Shown one piece after another: positions 22,239 to 31,078 of a DNA stretch of 64,000 bases. Within the stretch, counting starts at the first letter, position 1. The number at the start of each line of letters is the position of its first letter. Where the stretch lies: NCBI RefSeq assembly GCF_000316035.1, contig NZ_ANHX01000004.1, positions 310,001 to 374,000 of the forward strand, in the 5' to 3' direction. The notes below the pieces were generated by a model. That model was given only the letters and a program-made list of their open reading frames with translations. It was not told where the DNA came from and ran no database searches. The position numbers were made by a program, and so were the translations under genes. This stretch comes from Paenibacillus sp. PAMC 26794 (GTDB lineage: Bacteria > Bacillota > Bacilli > Paenibacillales > Paenibacillaceae).

Positions 22239-22925
22239 ATGGTTATACGTGATGCAGCGGGTCAGATCGTGCCCTTTGGAAAGGTCCACAAACAGCTTGT
22301 GGCCGATTTTCTTTACGGAACGTTACCGGATTGGGTGGAGGTGGTGGGCACCCCTACGTTTGAGCCTTTGCCCGACAGAGGGACCATAACCGTTACAACA
22401 CCGACAGCGGCAGGAGCCACGGCAGAGTTGAAAATGAAACATCTGATTGACAGCTCGAAAGTAACAGCAATTGCAATCACTTTGGAAGCGTTACAATTAA
22501 ACGGAAACATTGGGATCTCAGTTCAGGTTGGCATTAAATCGAAGGATAGCAAGGCCGGAATCACCTTTTTTCAAAACGTAAATCAGAAGTATGGCATGGT
22601 CCGTGCCTATAAAGCAGATGGAACGTACACGGATTTTAATCAAAACATGGTGTTCTTCACCACACATGGCGTAGCAGGAGATGAAGCACAGAACCGTAAG
22701 AATCTCACTGTGTTGCTCTGTACCGGATTACAGTTCTCAGCTGGGTTCGAGAGACCGTCCGTATGGCTTGGTGCGAATGATCAATATGGCGGTGTTGCTG
22801 CTGACCTTAGCGGTGGGTTGTTCCAACATGGAGAACTGCAATGTCTTTTGAAACTGACTACAAGTAAGGCCGAGGCCAAGTATTTCAAGTGTGCACAGAT
22901 GAAAGTGGATATCTGGAGTAACTGA
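22239..22925 (+). CDS. Hypothetical beta-sandwich-like protein, third gene of the propeller operon
   Basis: A 228-residue protein that starts 2 bp after the propeller gene stop. The sequence (LPDWVEVVGTPTFEPLPDRG, then IAITLEALQLNGNIGISVQV) alternates hydrophobic strands as in jelly-roll or concanavalin-like lectin domains common in phage tail adhesins. It has no signal peptide and no clear enzymatic motif. Together with the preceding two genes it probably forms one functional unit that recognises or processes a glycan; that is inference. Confidence 0.6.
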   Translation: MVIRDAAGQIVPFGKVHKQLVADFLYGTLPDWVEVVGTPTFEPLPDRGTITVTTPTAAGATAELKMKHLIDSSKVTAIAITLEALQLNGNIGISVQVGIKSKDSKAGITFFQNVNQKYGMVRAYKADGTYTDFNQNMVFFTTHGVAGDEAQNRKNLTVLLCTGLQFSAGFERPSVWLGANDQYGGVAADLSGGLFQHGELQCLLKLTTSKAEAKYFKCAQMKVDIWSN

Positions 22926-22984
22926 TTGGAATGACGGAGGAGTCGTCTGGTAAGCAGCTTCTTTTTTTTATTTTAATAATAATG

Positions 22985-23020
22985 TTTACAAACGCAATTA
23001 AATTGTGTACAATCAAATTG
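22985..23020 (+). promoter_or_regulatory. ohr promoter with tandem OhrR-type operators
   Basis: Promoter TTTACA (22985-22990), 17 bp, TACAAT (23008-23013). Two related near-palindromes, CAATTAAATTG (22995-23005) and CAATCAAATTG (23010-23020), are spaced exactly 15 bp and cover the spacer and the -10. They resemble the TACAATT-AATTGTA OhrR site of Bacillus. An ohrR gene is not in the window. Confidence 0.65.
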
Positions 23021-23092
23021 TTAGCAAAACAAAAAAAGAAATTCTGTATAACCAATAAAAAAAAATTAAATGATGAAGAGGAGTTTTCACAA

Positions 23093-23512
23093 ATGAAAAC
23101 ATTATATGAAACAACAGTCATCAATACAGGCGGACGTCAAGGCATCGTACAATCCCCAGATAACGTGTTTATGTTGGATGTTGCTGCACCACCAGAACTC
23201 GGAGGACAAGTGACGACAGCTACCAATCCGGAGCAGTTATTTGCAGCAGGGTATAGTGCTTGTTTTAACTCCGCACTGGAGTTTCAATTGAAGAAACACA
23301 AAGTTGAGATTGAAAGAAGTACTGTAGCTGCAACGGTAATGTTGGTGACGGACTCTGAGGATAACGGCGTGAAGCTTCAAGTAGATTTGGAAGTTAAAAT
23401 TCTTGGTCTGGATGAGGAGACAGCACAGAAGTTTGTGAAACTTGCCCATGACTACTGCCCATATTCCAAAGGAATTAAAGGGAATGTGAATGTTAACGTG
23501 GAACTGGCGTAA
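23093..23512 (+). CDS. ohr: Organic hydroperoxide resistance protein (OsmC/Ohr family)
   Basis: A 139-residue thiol peroxidase that reduces organic hydroperoxides. It has the Ohr signatures GGRQG (R15), GYSACFNSALEF with the peroxidatic C57, and HDYCPYSKGIKGNV with the resolving C122. The start is ATG 23093 behind AGAGGAG; an in-frame extension to 22931 is untranslated leader. The operator arrangement upstream suggests derepression by organic peroxides through an OhrR regulator elsewhere. Confidence 0.97.
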   Translation: MKTLYETTVINTGGRQGIVQSPDNVFMLDVAAPPELGGQVTTATNPEQLFAAGYSACFNSALEFQLKKHKVEIERSTVAATVMLVTDSEDNGVKLQVDLEVKILGLDEETAQKFVKLAHDYCPYSKGIKGNVNVNVELA

Positions 23513-23540
23513 TCATTAATACTATTTGTTGTTGATAAGA

Positions 23541-23571
23541 AGCCTCCGAGAAAACGGAGGTTTTTGGTTTT
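23541..23571 (+). terminator. Terminator of ohr
   Basis: GCCTCCG and CGGAGGT around GAAAA-type loop, followed by TTTTTGGTTTTTT. Confidence 0.85.
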
Positions 23572-23654
23572 TTATGCAGAAATCAATTTCATACTCAATT
23601 GTTGGTTATAATGGTATTAAGTTTACATAAAACTGCTGAAAGGGGAATGTACTT

Positions 23655-23834
23655 ATGATGGATTTTAGCAAACCACCCCATGGCTCTGAGACCGATACCC
23701 ACCGTCAGCGTCATCAGGAGAATGAACAGAAATATCTCTCCGGAGGCAAGAGCATTTGGTATGAAATCAGCAACTGGCTCATTCTCGGAGGTATCCTCCT
23801 TGTCATATTTTTATTATTTAAATACGTTTTTTAA
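23655..23834 (+). CDS. 59-residue tail-anchored membrane protein, unknown
   Basis: A polar, His/Gln-rich N-terminus (HRQRHQENEQKYLSGG) is followed by WYEISNWLILGGILLVIFLL and a Lys-Tyr-Val-Phe end, so one C-terminal membrane helix. AAAGGGG lies about 10 bases before ATG 23655; ATG 23658 is possible. No family recognised. Confidence 0.6.
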   Translation: MMDFSKPPHGSETDTHRQRHQENEQKYLSGGKSIWYEISNWLILGGILLVIFLLFKYVF

Positions 23835-23908
23835 ATAGACACACAACCGGGCGAATCCCCATATGATGCATTACATTAGTAAGCACTTGGGGAAATGGGG
23901 AATCCGGG

Positions 23909-24109
23909 ATGGCAAAGGCAAAGGGTAAGAAAGCTCCCGCGTTAAAGAGTGACAAAATTCGTGTATCCATGAAGTTGGTCACTTCGGATGTATGTGAGAG
24001 ATGCAAGACACCGTGTACGCGAGGCATGGATTACGCTGCACGTATGAGAATTGAAGGGGCATCAGGCAAGGGCGTTCCCTGTATTCTGACCCGCCATACT
24101 ACTTCATAA
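23909..24109 (+). CDS. Small basic protein with four cysteines
   Basis: A 66-residue basic protein: a Lys-rich start (MAKAKGKKAPALKSDKIRV) and Cys at about 29, 32, 36 and 58 (CERCKTPCTRG, later VPCILTR). CxxC-x3-C suggests a small metal-binding fold. GGGGAATC lies upstream of ATG 23909 as a weak ribosome site. No family recognised. It ends before a T-rich hairpin. Confidence 0.6.
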   Translation: MAKAKGKKAPALKSDKIRVSMKLVTSDVCERCKTPCTRGMDYAARMRIEGASGKGVPCILTRHTTS

Positions 24110-24147
24110 CTCTTCGTATAATCCCGTATATATAACAATTATAGATC

Positions 24148-24182
24148 AGGGGCATCCTTTAATGAGGATCGCCTCTTTTTGT
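24148..24182 (+). terminator. Terminator
   Basis: AGGGGCATCCT pairs with AGGATCGCCTCT around TTAATG with minor mismatches, followed by TTTTT. Confidence 0.75.
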
Positions 24183-24308
24183 ACATTCCAAGGGGTGGAA
24201 AAAATTCTGGATAAAAAATGAAAAATGATGAAAAACAGCGCAACTTTGTGGATGAATCTGCAGTATAAATGTACAACAGCTAGCAGCAGGGGAGGGAACA
24301 TTGACGGG

Positions 24309-24863
24309 ATGAAATGGAAACGAATATTGCTTTGTGTCACGGTATTCTCCTTGCTCGGCGGGTCTTTATTGTTTGCAGATTCGGTGAACGAGAAGATTCG
24401 TGTTTTCATTAACGGCAAGGAAGCAGCTGATGGAGGTTATCTCATTGATGGAACGACCTATGTACCTGTAAGGGAAGCCGGAGGCGTCGTCAAATGGGAC
24501 AGCAGTAACAAGAGAGTAACGGTGATCAAACCGAATGTACATATTTTTCTCTTCAAGGGAGACACTGTATTTGGCAACGTTAACGTAGGTAAGCTGAAAT
24601 TCAATGTATTTTCACAAGTGGACAGTCTGACAGCAGATGTAGCTGCGGTGAAAGTAACGATTACCAATCCAAGCGGTCAGGTGAAGGATATCCAGTCACA
24701 GGAGCTTACGACCCAGAAGGATAACTTCTGGTTCCGCACATATGATTTTACGTACGATTTCAGTCGTGCCGGCAAGTATCAGGTTGGCTTTCATATTAAA
24801 GAAAATGCAAACAGCAGCTACGTCCTGGTAGCGGAGAAAATCATTACAGCGCTGAACGATTGA
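24309..24863 (+). CDS. Exported protein with copper-amine-oxidase-N-like (stalk) domain
   Basis: A 184-residue exported protein: signal peptide MKWKRILLCVTVFSLLGGS ending near FADS, then VFINGKEAADGGYLIDGTTYVP split across residues about 29-50, which is the PF07833-type stalk domain common on Paenibacillus cell surfaces. The C-terminal half (VAAVKVTITNPSGQVKDIQS) is strand-rich. Start ATG 24309 was taken because GGAGGG lies 12 bases upstream; an ATT start at 24300 cannot be excluded. Cell-wall association is inferred. Confidence 0.75.
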   Translation: MKWKRILLCVTVFSLLGGSLLFADSVNEKIRVFINGKEAADGGYLIDGTTYVPVREAGGVVKWDSSNKRVTVIKPNVHIFLFKGDTVFGNVNVGKLKFNVFSQVDSLTADVAAVKVTITNPSGQVKDIQSQELTTQKDNFWFRTYDFTYDFSRAGKYQVGFHIKENANSSYVLVAEKIITALND

Positions 24864-24960
24864 AGCGAAAATAACCCTGTGAGTTAAATTGACCTGGGTC
24901 ATTGAACATGTTACGATATGCAAGGTTACACAATTTCTATTTATAAAGCGAGGTATTTCA

Positions 24961-25284
24961 ATGAGCGATCACACACATGAACACGGCGATGGCTGCGGAT
25001 GCGGGCAAGACCACGACCACGACCACGACCACGAGCATGAAGAAGTCCTTCTCACATTAACAGACGAGAACGGCCAAGACGTGGAGATGGTTTTGGTGGA
25101 GACGTTTGACGTGGAGAAGCATGTTTATGCGCTCCTGCTGGAACGTAACAATCCTGAAGCTGACGGCATCATCCTGCGTATGGAAGAAGAAGACGAGGAA
25201 ATGGTGCTCTACAATATTGAAGACGAAGAAGAGTGGAACCGCGTTGAAGCGGCTTACAACGAACTCGTTGCATCACAAGAATAG
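24961..25284 (+). CDS. DUF1292 protein with His/Asp-rich N-terminal tail
   Basis: A 107-residue, very acidic protein. Residues 1-30 hold alternating His and Asp with CGCG (HGDGCGCGQDHDHDHDHEHE), a likely metal-binding tail. Residues about 31-105 form a DUF1292 domain (VLLTLTDENGQDVEMVLVET ... LYNIEDEEEWNRVEAAY), like YrzB of B. subtilis, whose role is unknown. GCGAGG precedes ATG 24961. The gene is monocistronic. Confidence 0.88.
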   Translation: MSDHTHEHGDGCGCGQDHDHDHDHEHEEVLLTLTDENGQDVEMVLVETFDVEKHVYALLLERNNPEADGIILRMEEEDEEMVLYNIEDEEEWNRVEAAYNELVASQE

Positions 25285-25307
25285 TCATTCTTTTGGAACA
25301 TAACATG

Positions 25308-25341
25308 AAGGCTCCTTGATTTCAGGGGGCCTTTTGTTTGT
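25308..25341 (+). terminator. Terminator of the DUF1292 gene
   Basis: AAGGCTCCTTGA and TCAGGGGGCCTT with a TTT loop, followed by TTGTTTGTTT. Confidence 0.8.
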
Positions 25342-25423
25342 TTATTAAGAGGTATACGAGCATTTACACCACCGGTTTGAACGACGAAATAGACGGGAAA
25401 ATGCAAACTCGCTTGTCCCATAA

Positions 25424-25458
25424 AATAAAAACGGACCAAGCGTATGGCTTGGTCCGTT
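25424..25458 (-). terminator. Terminator of the decarboxylase gene
   Basis: On the minus strand ACGGACCAAGCC and GCTTGGTCCGT around ATAC, followed by TTTTTATTTT. Confidence 0.85.
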
Positions 25459-25492
25459 AAGTTTATCCCCTGCACAGCGCAAGGGGGTTGTT

Positions 25493-26980
25493 TTAGAAAA
25501 TGGCATCGGCTTCCACGATCACTTTAACGTTGGTTACGCTGCGATCTTCGGGTCCTTTGACGGGCAATCCAACTTCGACATGATCGATGATGTAGTCGAT
25601 GTTTTCCTGGGTGATAACCTCACCCGGTAACAGGATCGGAATTCCTGGCGGATAGACATAGATGAATTCCGAGATAATACGTCCTGCGGATTCTTTAAAC
25701 GGAATCACTTCGGTATCACCGTAGAATGCATCACGTGGAGTCAGCATCAACTGTGGAATATCCGGAACTTTTACTACCAGTTCATGGGCCGGGTTCACTT
25801 GATAATAGGTACGGGAGAGATCCTGCAAAGCGTTCAGCAAGATATCCACACTGTTATCCGTATCTCCTGGCGTAATGAGACACAGAATATTGTACATATC
25901 ACTAAGTTCAACCTCGATGTTGTAATGTTCACGCAGCCAGTTCTCTGTCTCATACCCTGTAATACCCAGATGGCGAACATGGATCGTTACTTTGGTTGGA
26001 TCATAGTTGAAGGTCGCTTCTGTACCCAGAAGCTCTCTACCGAAGCAATACAGGCCATCCATATCGTTAATCGAACGTCTGGCAAACTCAGCTAGTTCAA
26101 TCGCCTTCTGTGCAATCTCACGACCGTGGAGTGCCAGGTTACGTCTTGATGTATCGAGTGAAGCAAGCAAAATGTATGAAGTTGATGTTGAAGTGAGCAG
26201 ACTCAGGATCGTCTGTACACGCTGTGGATTCACGAACCCATTCTTCGTGTTCAGGTTGAGTACGGAACTCTGTGTCATGGAGCCACCAAGCTTGTGAACA
26301 CTGGTTGCAGCCATATCGGCACCTGCTGCCATCGCAGACAACGGCAGATCCTCATGGAAATGAATGAGTACACCATGTGCTTCATCAACAAGTACAGGGA
26401 CTTGGTAGCTGTGTGCCAACTCAACAATCTCTTTCAGATCTGTAACCACGCCGTAATAGGTCGGGTTAATTACAAGCAATGCCTTGGCATCTGGATGACG
26501 CTCAAGTGCACGACGGATAGACTGTGTAGTCACTCCATGGTCAATGCCCAGATTGGCATCTTGTGAAGGAGAAACAAATACGGGTTTGGCGCCTGAGAAA
26601 ATAATGGCGGACAGAACCGATTTATGCACATTACGGGGCACAATAATTTTGTCACCCGGTGAACATACAGACAGAATCATGGTCATAATGGCACTGCTTG
26701 TGCCTTGTACACTAAAATAGGTATAATCGGCTCCGAAGGCATCTGCTGCCAAAATCTGTGCTTCCTGAATGACACCGGTTGGCTGATGCAGATCATCCAA
26801 CGGTGCGATGTTAATCAAATCTATGGAGAAGGCATTATCGCCAATAAATTCACGGAATTCGGTATCCGCTCCCAATCCTTTTTTATGGCCCGGAATATGA
26901 AACTGTACCGGATTGAGTGCCGCATGATTTTTTAAAGCGGTAAACAGCGGCGTACGGTGGTGATTCATCAGTGCTGTCAC
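25493..26980 (-). CDS. speA: Orn/Lys/Arg decarboxylase family enzyme, SpeA-type arginine decarboxylase likely
   Basis: A 495-residue fold-type I PLP decarboxylase of the short Bacillus group. Signatures are FHIPGHKKG (28-36), the cofactor aspartate in VDEAHG (D199) and the Schiff-base lysine K230 in TSVHKLGGSMTQSS. The C-terminal domain contains IYVYPPGIPILLPGE, typical of the family. The product would be agmatine, leading to polyamines, if it is SpeA; lysine decarboxylase paralogues look alike, so substrate is inferred. The start is GTG 26980, four bases after AGGAAGGG; ATG four codons later is the alternative. Confidence 0.87.
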   Translation of the reverse strand: MTALMNHHRTPLFTALKNHAALNPVQFHIPGHKKGLGADTEFREFIGDNAFSIDLINIAPLDDLHQPTGVIQEAQILAADAFGADYTYFSVQGTSSAIMTMILSVCSPGDKIIVPRNVHKSVLSAIIFSGAKPVFVSPSQDANLGIDHGVTTQSIRRALERHPDAKALLVINPTYYGVVTDLKEIVELAHSYQVPVLVDEAHGVLIHFHEDLPLSAMAAGADMAATSVHKLGGSMTQSSVLNLNTKNGFVNPQRVQTILSLLTSTSTSYILLASLDTSRRNLALHGREIAQKAIELAEFARRSINDMDGLYCFGRELLGTEATFNYDPTKVTIHVRHLGITGYETENWLREHYNIEVELSDMYNILCLITPGDTDNSVDILLNALQDLSRTYYQVNPAHELVVKVPDIPQLMLTPRDAFYGDTEVIPFKESAGRIISEFIYVYPPGIPILLPGEVITQENIDYIIDHVEVGLPVKGPEDRSVTNVKVIVEADAIF

Positions 26981-27145
26981 AACCCTTCCTAATAAAATTG
27001 GTAAACAAAGATGAGTATAGCAAATTAAGAACCGAATGCAACAGTATAAATCGACAATTTTTTAAATTGCCTAGATTTGGGCACATTCCCCACGGTTACA
27101 CTAAGGATAGGGAATAGGCAAATGAACACCGAAAGGGGAAAAAGA

Positions 27146-28438
27146 ATGCAAACCGATACAAAACCAGCCAAAATTTTGCGATCACCATTTTTTATCGCGA
27201 TGTGGCTGACACTTTTTCTAGTTGAAATTATCAAAGGAGCCCTGTTGGTAGCTGTTTTGCCCGTGTATATGGACAATATACTGGGTCTGTCTGCAGGCGT
27301 CATTGGTGTGGCATTTGCTCTTCAATATCTGGGAGATAATCTGTTCCGGGCGCCTTCCGGCTGGGCAGCAGAACGGATCGGATTCCGCGCAACGATGGTT
27401 ACAGCATTAATCTGTACCTTAATCGCTGTTATTATGATCCTTTTTCTCAAAAGTGCCGTTGGACTGGCCATGGCCTGTCTGATTCTTGGCATTGGTACGT
27501 CACCGCTCTGGCCTTGCGCCATGACAGGGGTGACGGCGATGTCAGGCCCACAGAACAAGAATGGTACAGCAATGGGGGCGCTGGAGATGGCTGCTCTCGG
27601 CGGAACGGGGCTTGGACCTATAGGCATGAACTGGCTGCTGGAGCGCACGCATCATGATTATCGCACCATTTTTCTTGTGCTGATGGGTTGTGCCATTCTG
27701 GTTATTCTGGTGGCCATGATTCTTCCTGGACGTGTCATTGTTGAAGGAGAGCATGCCGAGCAAGCGGCGAAGAATAGAGATGTGAAATATCCAGCCAAAC
27801 CGAATCTGCTCACGCCGTTCATCCGGCTGCAAAAGAGTGTTAAGGACACACTGCAGCGGGTTCGCAGTACGCTGAATGTTAATCCACTGGTGTATCCTGC
27901 CTTGTTTATGCAGTCGTTTGTCATCGGGCTGCTCAGTCCGGTAATCACGCTATATACACGCACAGACCTGCACATTTCACCAAATCTATACAGCTTGTTG
28001 CTGATTGCAGGTGGTGGAATAACGGTCATTGCCTTGCTGCCTGTTGGTAAAATGGTAGACAGGTTCGGCACCAAGCCGTTCCTGAACGTTGGTTTTTTGA
28101 TGGCGGCGGCGAGTCTGTTCGCGTTTTCCTCCATAACATCCATTCCGGTGGTGTTTGGTGTTGTCATGCTGGTGGGAATCAGTTATGCCATGATTTTGCC
28201 CGCCTGGAATGCTTTTGTAGCCACTCTGATTCCCAAAGGAGAGCGGGGAGCGATCTGGGGATTCTTCCTCACACTGCAGGGATCAGGCATGGTTGTAGGA
28301 CCTATTGTTTCCGGACTGCTGTGGGACCACGTGAGCCATCCGGCACCATTCATCGGCAGTGCCATCGTCATGGCAGGACTTGCCGTTGTGCACTTTGTGT
28401 TATCCCGCAATCCGTTTCGCACCGCTCCGGCCAAATAA
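27146..28438 (+). CDS. MFS transporter
   Basis: A 430-residue 12-helix major facilitator. The A-like loop motif is seen as APSGWAAERIGFRAT after helix 2 and again as GKMVDRFGTKPF after helix 8, with a long basic central loop (about 205-250). ATG 27146 was chosen because AAAGGGG lies 8 bases upstream; the frame extends further without a site. It resembles drug or sugar efflux carriers; the substrate is unknown. Divergent from the decarboxylase gene. Confidence 0.9.
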   Translation: MQTDTKPAKILRSPFFIAMWLTLFLVEIIKGALLVAVLPVYMDNILGLSAGVIGVAFALQYLGDNLFRAPSGWAAERIGFRATMVTALICTLIAVIMILFLKSAVGLAMACLILGIGTSPLWPCAMTGVTAMSGPQNKNGTAMGALEMAALGGTGLGPIGMNWLLERTHHDYRTIFLVLMGCAILVILVAMILPGRVIVEGEHAEQAAKNRDVKYPAKPNLLTPFIRLQKSVKDTLQRVRSTLNVNPLVYPALFMQSFVIGLLSPVITLYTRTDLHISPNLYSLLLIAGGGITVIALLPVGKMVDRFGTKPFLNVGFLMAAASLFAFSSITSIPVVFGVVMLVGISYAMILPAWNAFVATLIPKGERGAIWGFFLTLQGSGMVVGPIVSGLLWDHVSHPAPFIGSAIVMAGLAVVHFVLSRNPFRTAPAK

Positions 28439-28446
28439 GCAAAAGA

Positions 28447-28491
28447 AAAGGGAGTTCTACCAACCGTCTAGGTTGTGGAACTCCCTTTTTC
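28447..28491 (+). terminator. Terminator of the MFS gene
   Basis: AAGGGAGTTC-CCAACC pairs with GGTTG-GAACTCCCTT, followed by TTTTT. Confidence 0.9.
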
Positions 28492-28690
28492 GCGTCCATT
28501 ATATCACGATAATCGGGGGCTTGCCCCTGTGCGTCTGCGGAAAGCTGTAATCCTGGGGCCCTTTCGGTGAAAAATAGTCAAATAACCAAGTACCCTTACA
28601 TAAAATGAAGTATAAAATAGGGTAAGCCGATTGAGTAGAAGCGATTGAAGACGAGGGCCGGAGTAATCCGGTACAGATGGAGGGAGTGCC

Positions 28691-29290
28691 GTGAATAAGA
28701 GTTATGAAGTTGAATATTGCAATCTGGAGCTGCGGTTCAACCGTCGGCATATCCAAAATTTGATCAGAGACCTTATTCGTGAGGGGTATTCACTATATTG
28801 GAGCGAGGACGAAACCTTTTTTATCCTGTCAGTCCGGACCGGCCGCAAGCTGGTAAAGCTCCGTTTTCAACAGACACGCACGGGGAACTACAAGATGACT
28901 GGGGATTATATTATCAAGGACGCCAAGCTTGCAGAGTGGCTGGAGAAACTGATTGGAGATACACGCGGGCATGCGGTTGTGAAGCGGTTCAAGGATCAGC
29001 AGATGACCGTGGAGAACATTTTATTCGGTGAAGTGATTCGGCTCGTGGAAGTTTCCGGATTCAAACAGCGTGTCATTTTTCAAAAGGAACCTGCGCCGAC
29101 GGCGGAAGAGATGGAAGAAATGTTCCTCTCGCGTGAAGGCGAGGAAAGGCTCGTGTTGCTACGCATGGAAGTGGACGATGAACTGGAGCGCCTCTACACG
29201 GCAATGCAGATGGATAATATCGAAAAAGCAAATGCTTGCCGTCAAGTCTTAAAACAGTTGTCTGGACATCTGTTAATGTTGGAAGGATGA
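28691..29290 (+). CDS. Conserved-looking hypothetical protein
   Basis: A 199-residue protein from GTG 28691, preceded by GGAGGG. It begins YEVEYCNLELRFNRRHIQNL and has strand-rich sections (LYWSEDETFFILSVRTGRKL), then a charged helical C-terminus (LDELERLYTAMQ-type: VDDELERLYTAMQMDNIEKA). No family recognised and no membrane segments. It is monocistronic between two terminators. Confidence 0.75.
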   Translation: MNKSYEVEYCNLELRFNRRHIQNLIRDLIREGYSLYWSEDETFFILSVRTGRKLVKLRFQQTRTGNYKMTGDYIIKDAKLAEWLEKLIGDTRGHAVVKRFKDQQMTVENILFGEVIRLVEVSGFKQRVIFQKEPAPTAEEMEEMFLSREGEERLVLLRMEVDDELERLYTAMQMDNIEKANACRQVLKQLSGHLLMLEG

Positions 29291-29322
29291 CAAGATAAGG
29301 CCGTATTTATGAAAATACGATG

Positions 29323-29350
29323 AACACCTCAGCAGATTGGGGTGTTTTCT
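29323..29350 (+). terminator. Terminator
   Basis: AACACCTC and GGGGTGTT around an 8-nt loop, followed by TTCTCGTT. Confidence 0.65.
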
Positions 29351-29373
29351 CGTTGCGTAGCTGTGCCACGGGG

Positions 29374-29402
29374 TTCACTTCTATACATAAAACCGTTAAA
29401 AT
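29374..29402 (+). promoter_or_regulatory. Promoter of gnd
   Basis: TTCACT (29374-29379), 17 bp, TAAAAT (29397-29402), 60 bp before the start codon. Confidence 0.5.
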
Positions 29403-29462
29403 GGGAGTATTGTTGAGAATTTATTTCAATAAAATTAATTGGAGCAAAGGATGGAGGACCAG

Positions 29463-30872
29463 ATGACAAAACAACAAATCGGCGTAATTGGCCTGGCTGT
29501 CATGGGCAAAAATTTGGCCCTTAACATTGAAAGCAGAGGTTTCTCAGTATCGGTATATAACCGTTCCCCGGAGAAAACCAATGATCTACTGAAAGAAGCT
29601 GAAGGTAAAAACCTGACAGGCTCATTCTCCATTGAAGAGTTCGTAGCATCCCTGGAATCCCCGCGTAAAATTTTGATCATGGTACAAGCCGGCAAAGCGA
29701 CCGACGCTACCATTGAACAACTGCTTCCTCACCTGGATGAGGGCGACATCATCATTGATGGAGGGAACGCATACTTCCCTGACACGCAACGTCGCAGCAA
29801 AGAGTTGGAAGACAAAGGCATTCGTTTCATCGGTACAGGTGTATCCGGTGGTGAAGAAGGCGCACTGAAAGGCCCTTCCATCATGCCAGGTGGACAGGAA
29901 AGTGCTTATAAACTGGTTGAACCGATCCTGACGGCGATTTCGGCCAAAGTCGGTGACGATCCATGTTGTACATATATTGGACCTGATGGTGCCGGACACT
30001 ATGTGAAAATGGTGCATAACGGTATCGAGTACGGAGATATGCAGTTGATTGGTGAAGCGTACCACTTGCTCAAATCCGTATTGAACGTTTCCGTTGAAGA
30101 GTTGCATGCGATCTTTACAGAATGGAATCAAGGAGAGCTGGATAGCTACCTGATCGAAATCACAGCAGATATCTTCTCCAAATACGATCCAGAAACAGGA
30201 AAACCAATGGTTGACGTCATTCTGGATGCTGCTGGACAAAAAGGAACAGGTAAATGGACAAGCCAAAGCGCGCTGGATCTCGGCGTACCATTGTCCATGA
30301 TTACGGAATCCGTATTCTCCCGTTTCCTCTCTGCCATGAAAGACGAGCGTGTGGCAGCTAGCAAAATCCTGAATGGACCAGCGACTGAAGCATTTTCTGG
30401 CGACAAAAAAGCGTTCATTGAGAACGTGCGTAAAGCCCTCTTTGCAAGTAAAATCGTATCCTATGCACAAGGATTTGCACAAATGCGTGCAGCTTCCGAT
30501 GAGTATGGCTGGGATCTGAAATACGGCAACATTGCCATGATCTTCCGCGGCGGATGTATCATCCGTTCGCAGTTCCTGCAAAATATCAAGGAAGCTTATG
30601 ATAAAGACGCAGCACTGAAAAACCTGCTCTTGGATCCGTACTTCCAAAACATTGTTGAGTCTTATCAAGGCGCATGGCGTGAAGTTGTAGCAGCTGCTGT
30701 AAAACAAGGTGTTCCAGTACCTGGATTCTCCAGCGCATTGTCTTATTACGACAGCTACCGTACGGAGCGTTTGCCAGCCAACTTGCTGCAAGCACAGCGT
30801 GACTACTTCGGTGCTCACACATTCAAACGTGTGGACAAAGAAGGCAGCTTCCACCACAACTGGATGGAATAG
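29463..30872 (+). CDS. gndA: 6-phosphogluconate dehydrogenase, decarboxylating
   Basis: A 469-residue enzyme of the oxidative pentose phosphate pathway: 6-phosphogluconate plus NADP+ to ribulose 5-phosphate, CO2 and NADPH. Features are the Rossmann motif [12 protein letters not shown] (about 10-21), the substrate-binding [14 protein letters not shown] (near 128-141) and the catalytic lysine/asparagine in [19 protein letters not shown] 29463 gives [10 protein letters not shown], the usual start of the Bacilli GndA, with GGAGG upstream. An ATG at 29451 is less likely. Confidence 0.97.
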   Translation: MTKQQIGVIGLAVMGKNLALNIESRGFSVSVYNRSPEKTNDLLKEAEGKNLTGSFSIEEFVASLESPRKILIMVQAGKATDATIEQLLPHLDEGDIIIDGGNAYFPDTQRRSKELEDKGIRFIGTGVSGGEEGALKGPSIMPGGQESAYKLVEPILTAISAKVGDDPCCTYIGPDGAGHYVKMVHNGIEYGDMQLIGEAYHLLKSVLNVSVEELHAIFTEWNQGELDSYLIEITADIFSKYDPETGKPMVDVILDAAGQKGTGKWTSQSALDLGVPLSMITESVFSRFLSAMKDERVAASKILNGPATEAFSGDKKAFIENVRKALFASKIVSYAQGFAQMRAASDEYGWDLKYGNIAMIFRGGCIIRSQFLQNIKEAYDKDAALKNLLLDPYFQNIVESYQGAWREVVAAAVKQGVPVPGFSSALSYYDSYRTERLPANLLQAQRDYFGAHTFKRVDKEGSFHHNWME

Positions 30873-30950
30873 TACCACCGCATATACGAGTCAATGAGAT
30901 TTGGCTAAAGCGCCTTTAAGTGGTAGCTTTGGCCTGTTAAAAGGCTCATT

Positions 30951-30999
30951 AAGAGGTTTGGTGTTCCGGTTATTGCCGGTTAACGCCAGGCCTCTTTTT
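30951..30999 (+). terminator. Terminator of gnd
   Basis: AGAGGTTTGG-GTT ... AAC-CCAGGCCTCT stem, followed by TTTTTGTT. Confidence 0.8.
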
Positions 31000-31078
31000 G
31001 TTCTTTCCCAGTCCGCAGGGCTGTGTTATGATAGGACAAAAGTGCTCACGAATTGCTTGAATTAAAGGAGTGTACACC

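Noticed and set aside
20979..22925. Prophage or tailocin locus
   Set aside because: Adhesin-like proteins alone are present; there is no capsid, portal, tail tube, lysis or integrase gene nearby.
29622..30878. A 418-codon open frame on the minus strand opposite gnd
   Set aside because: It is the antisense shadow of a full, well-matched 6-phosphogluconate dehydrogenase, is Cys/Phe/His-rich and lacks a ribosome site.
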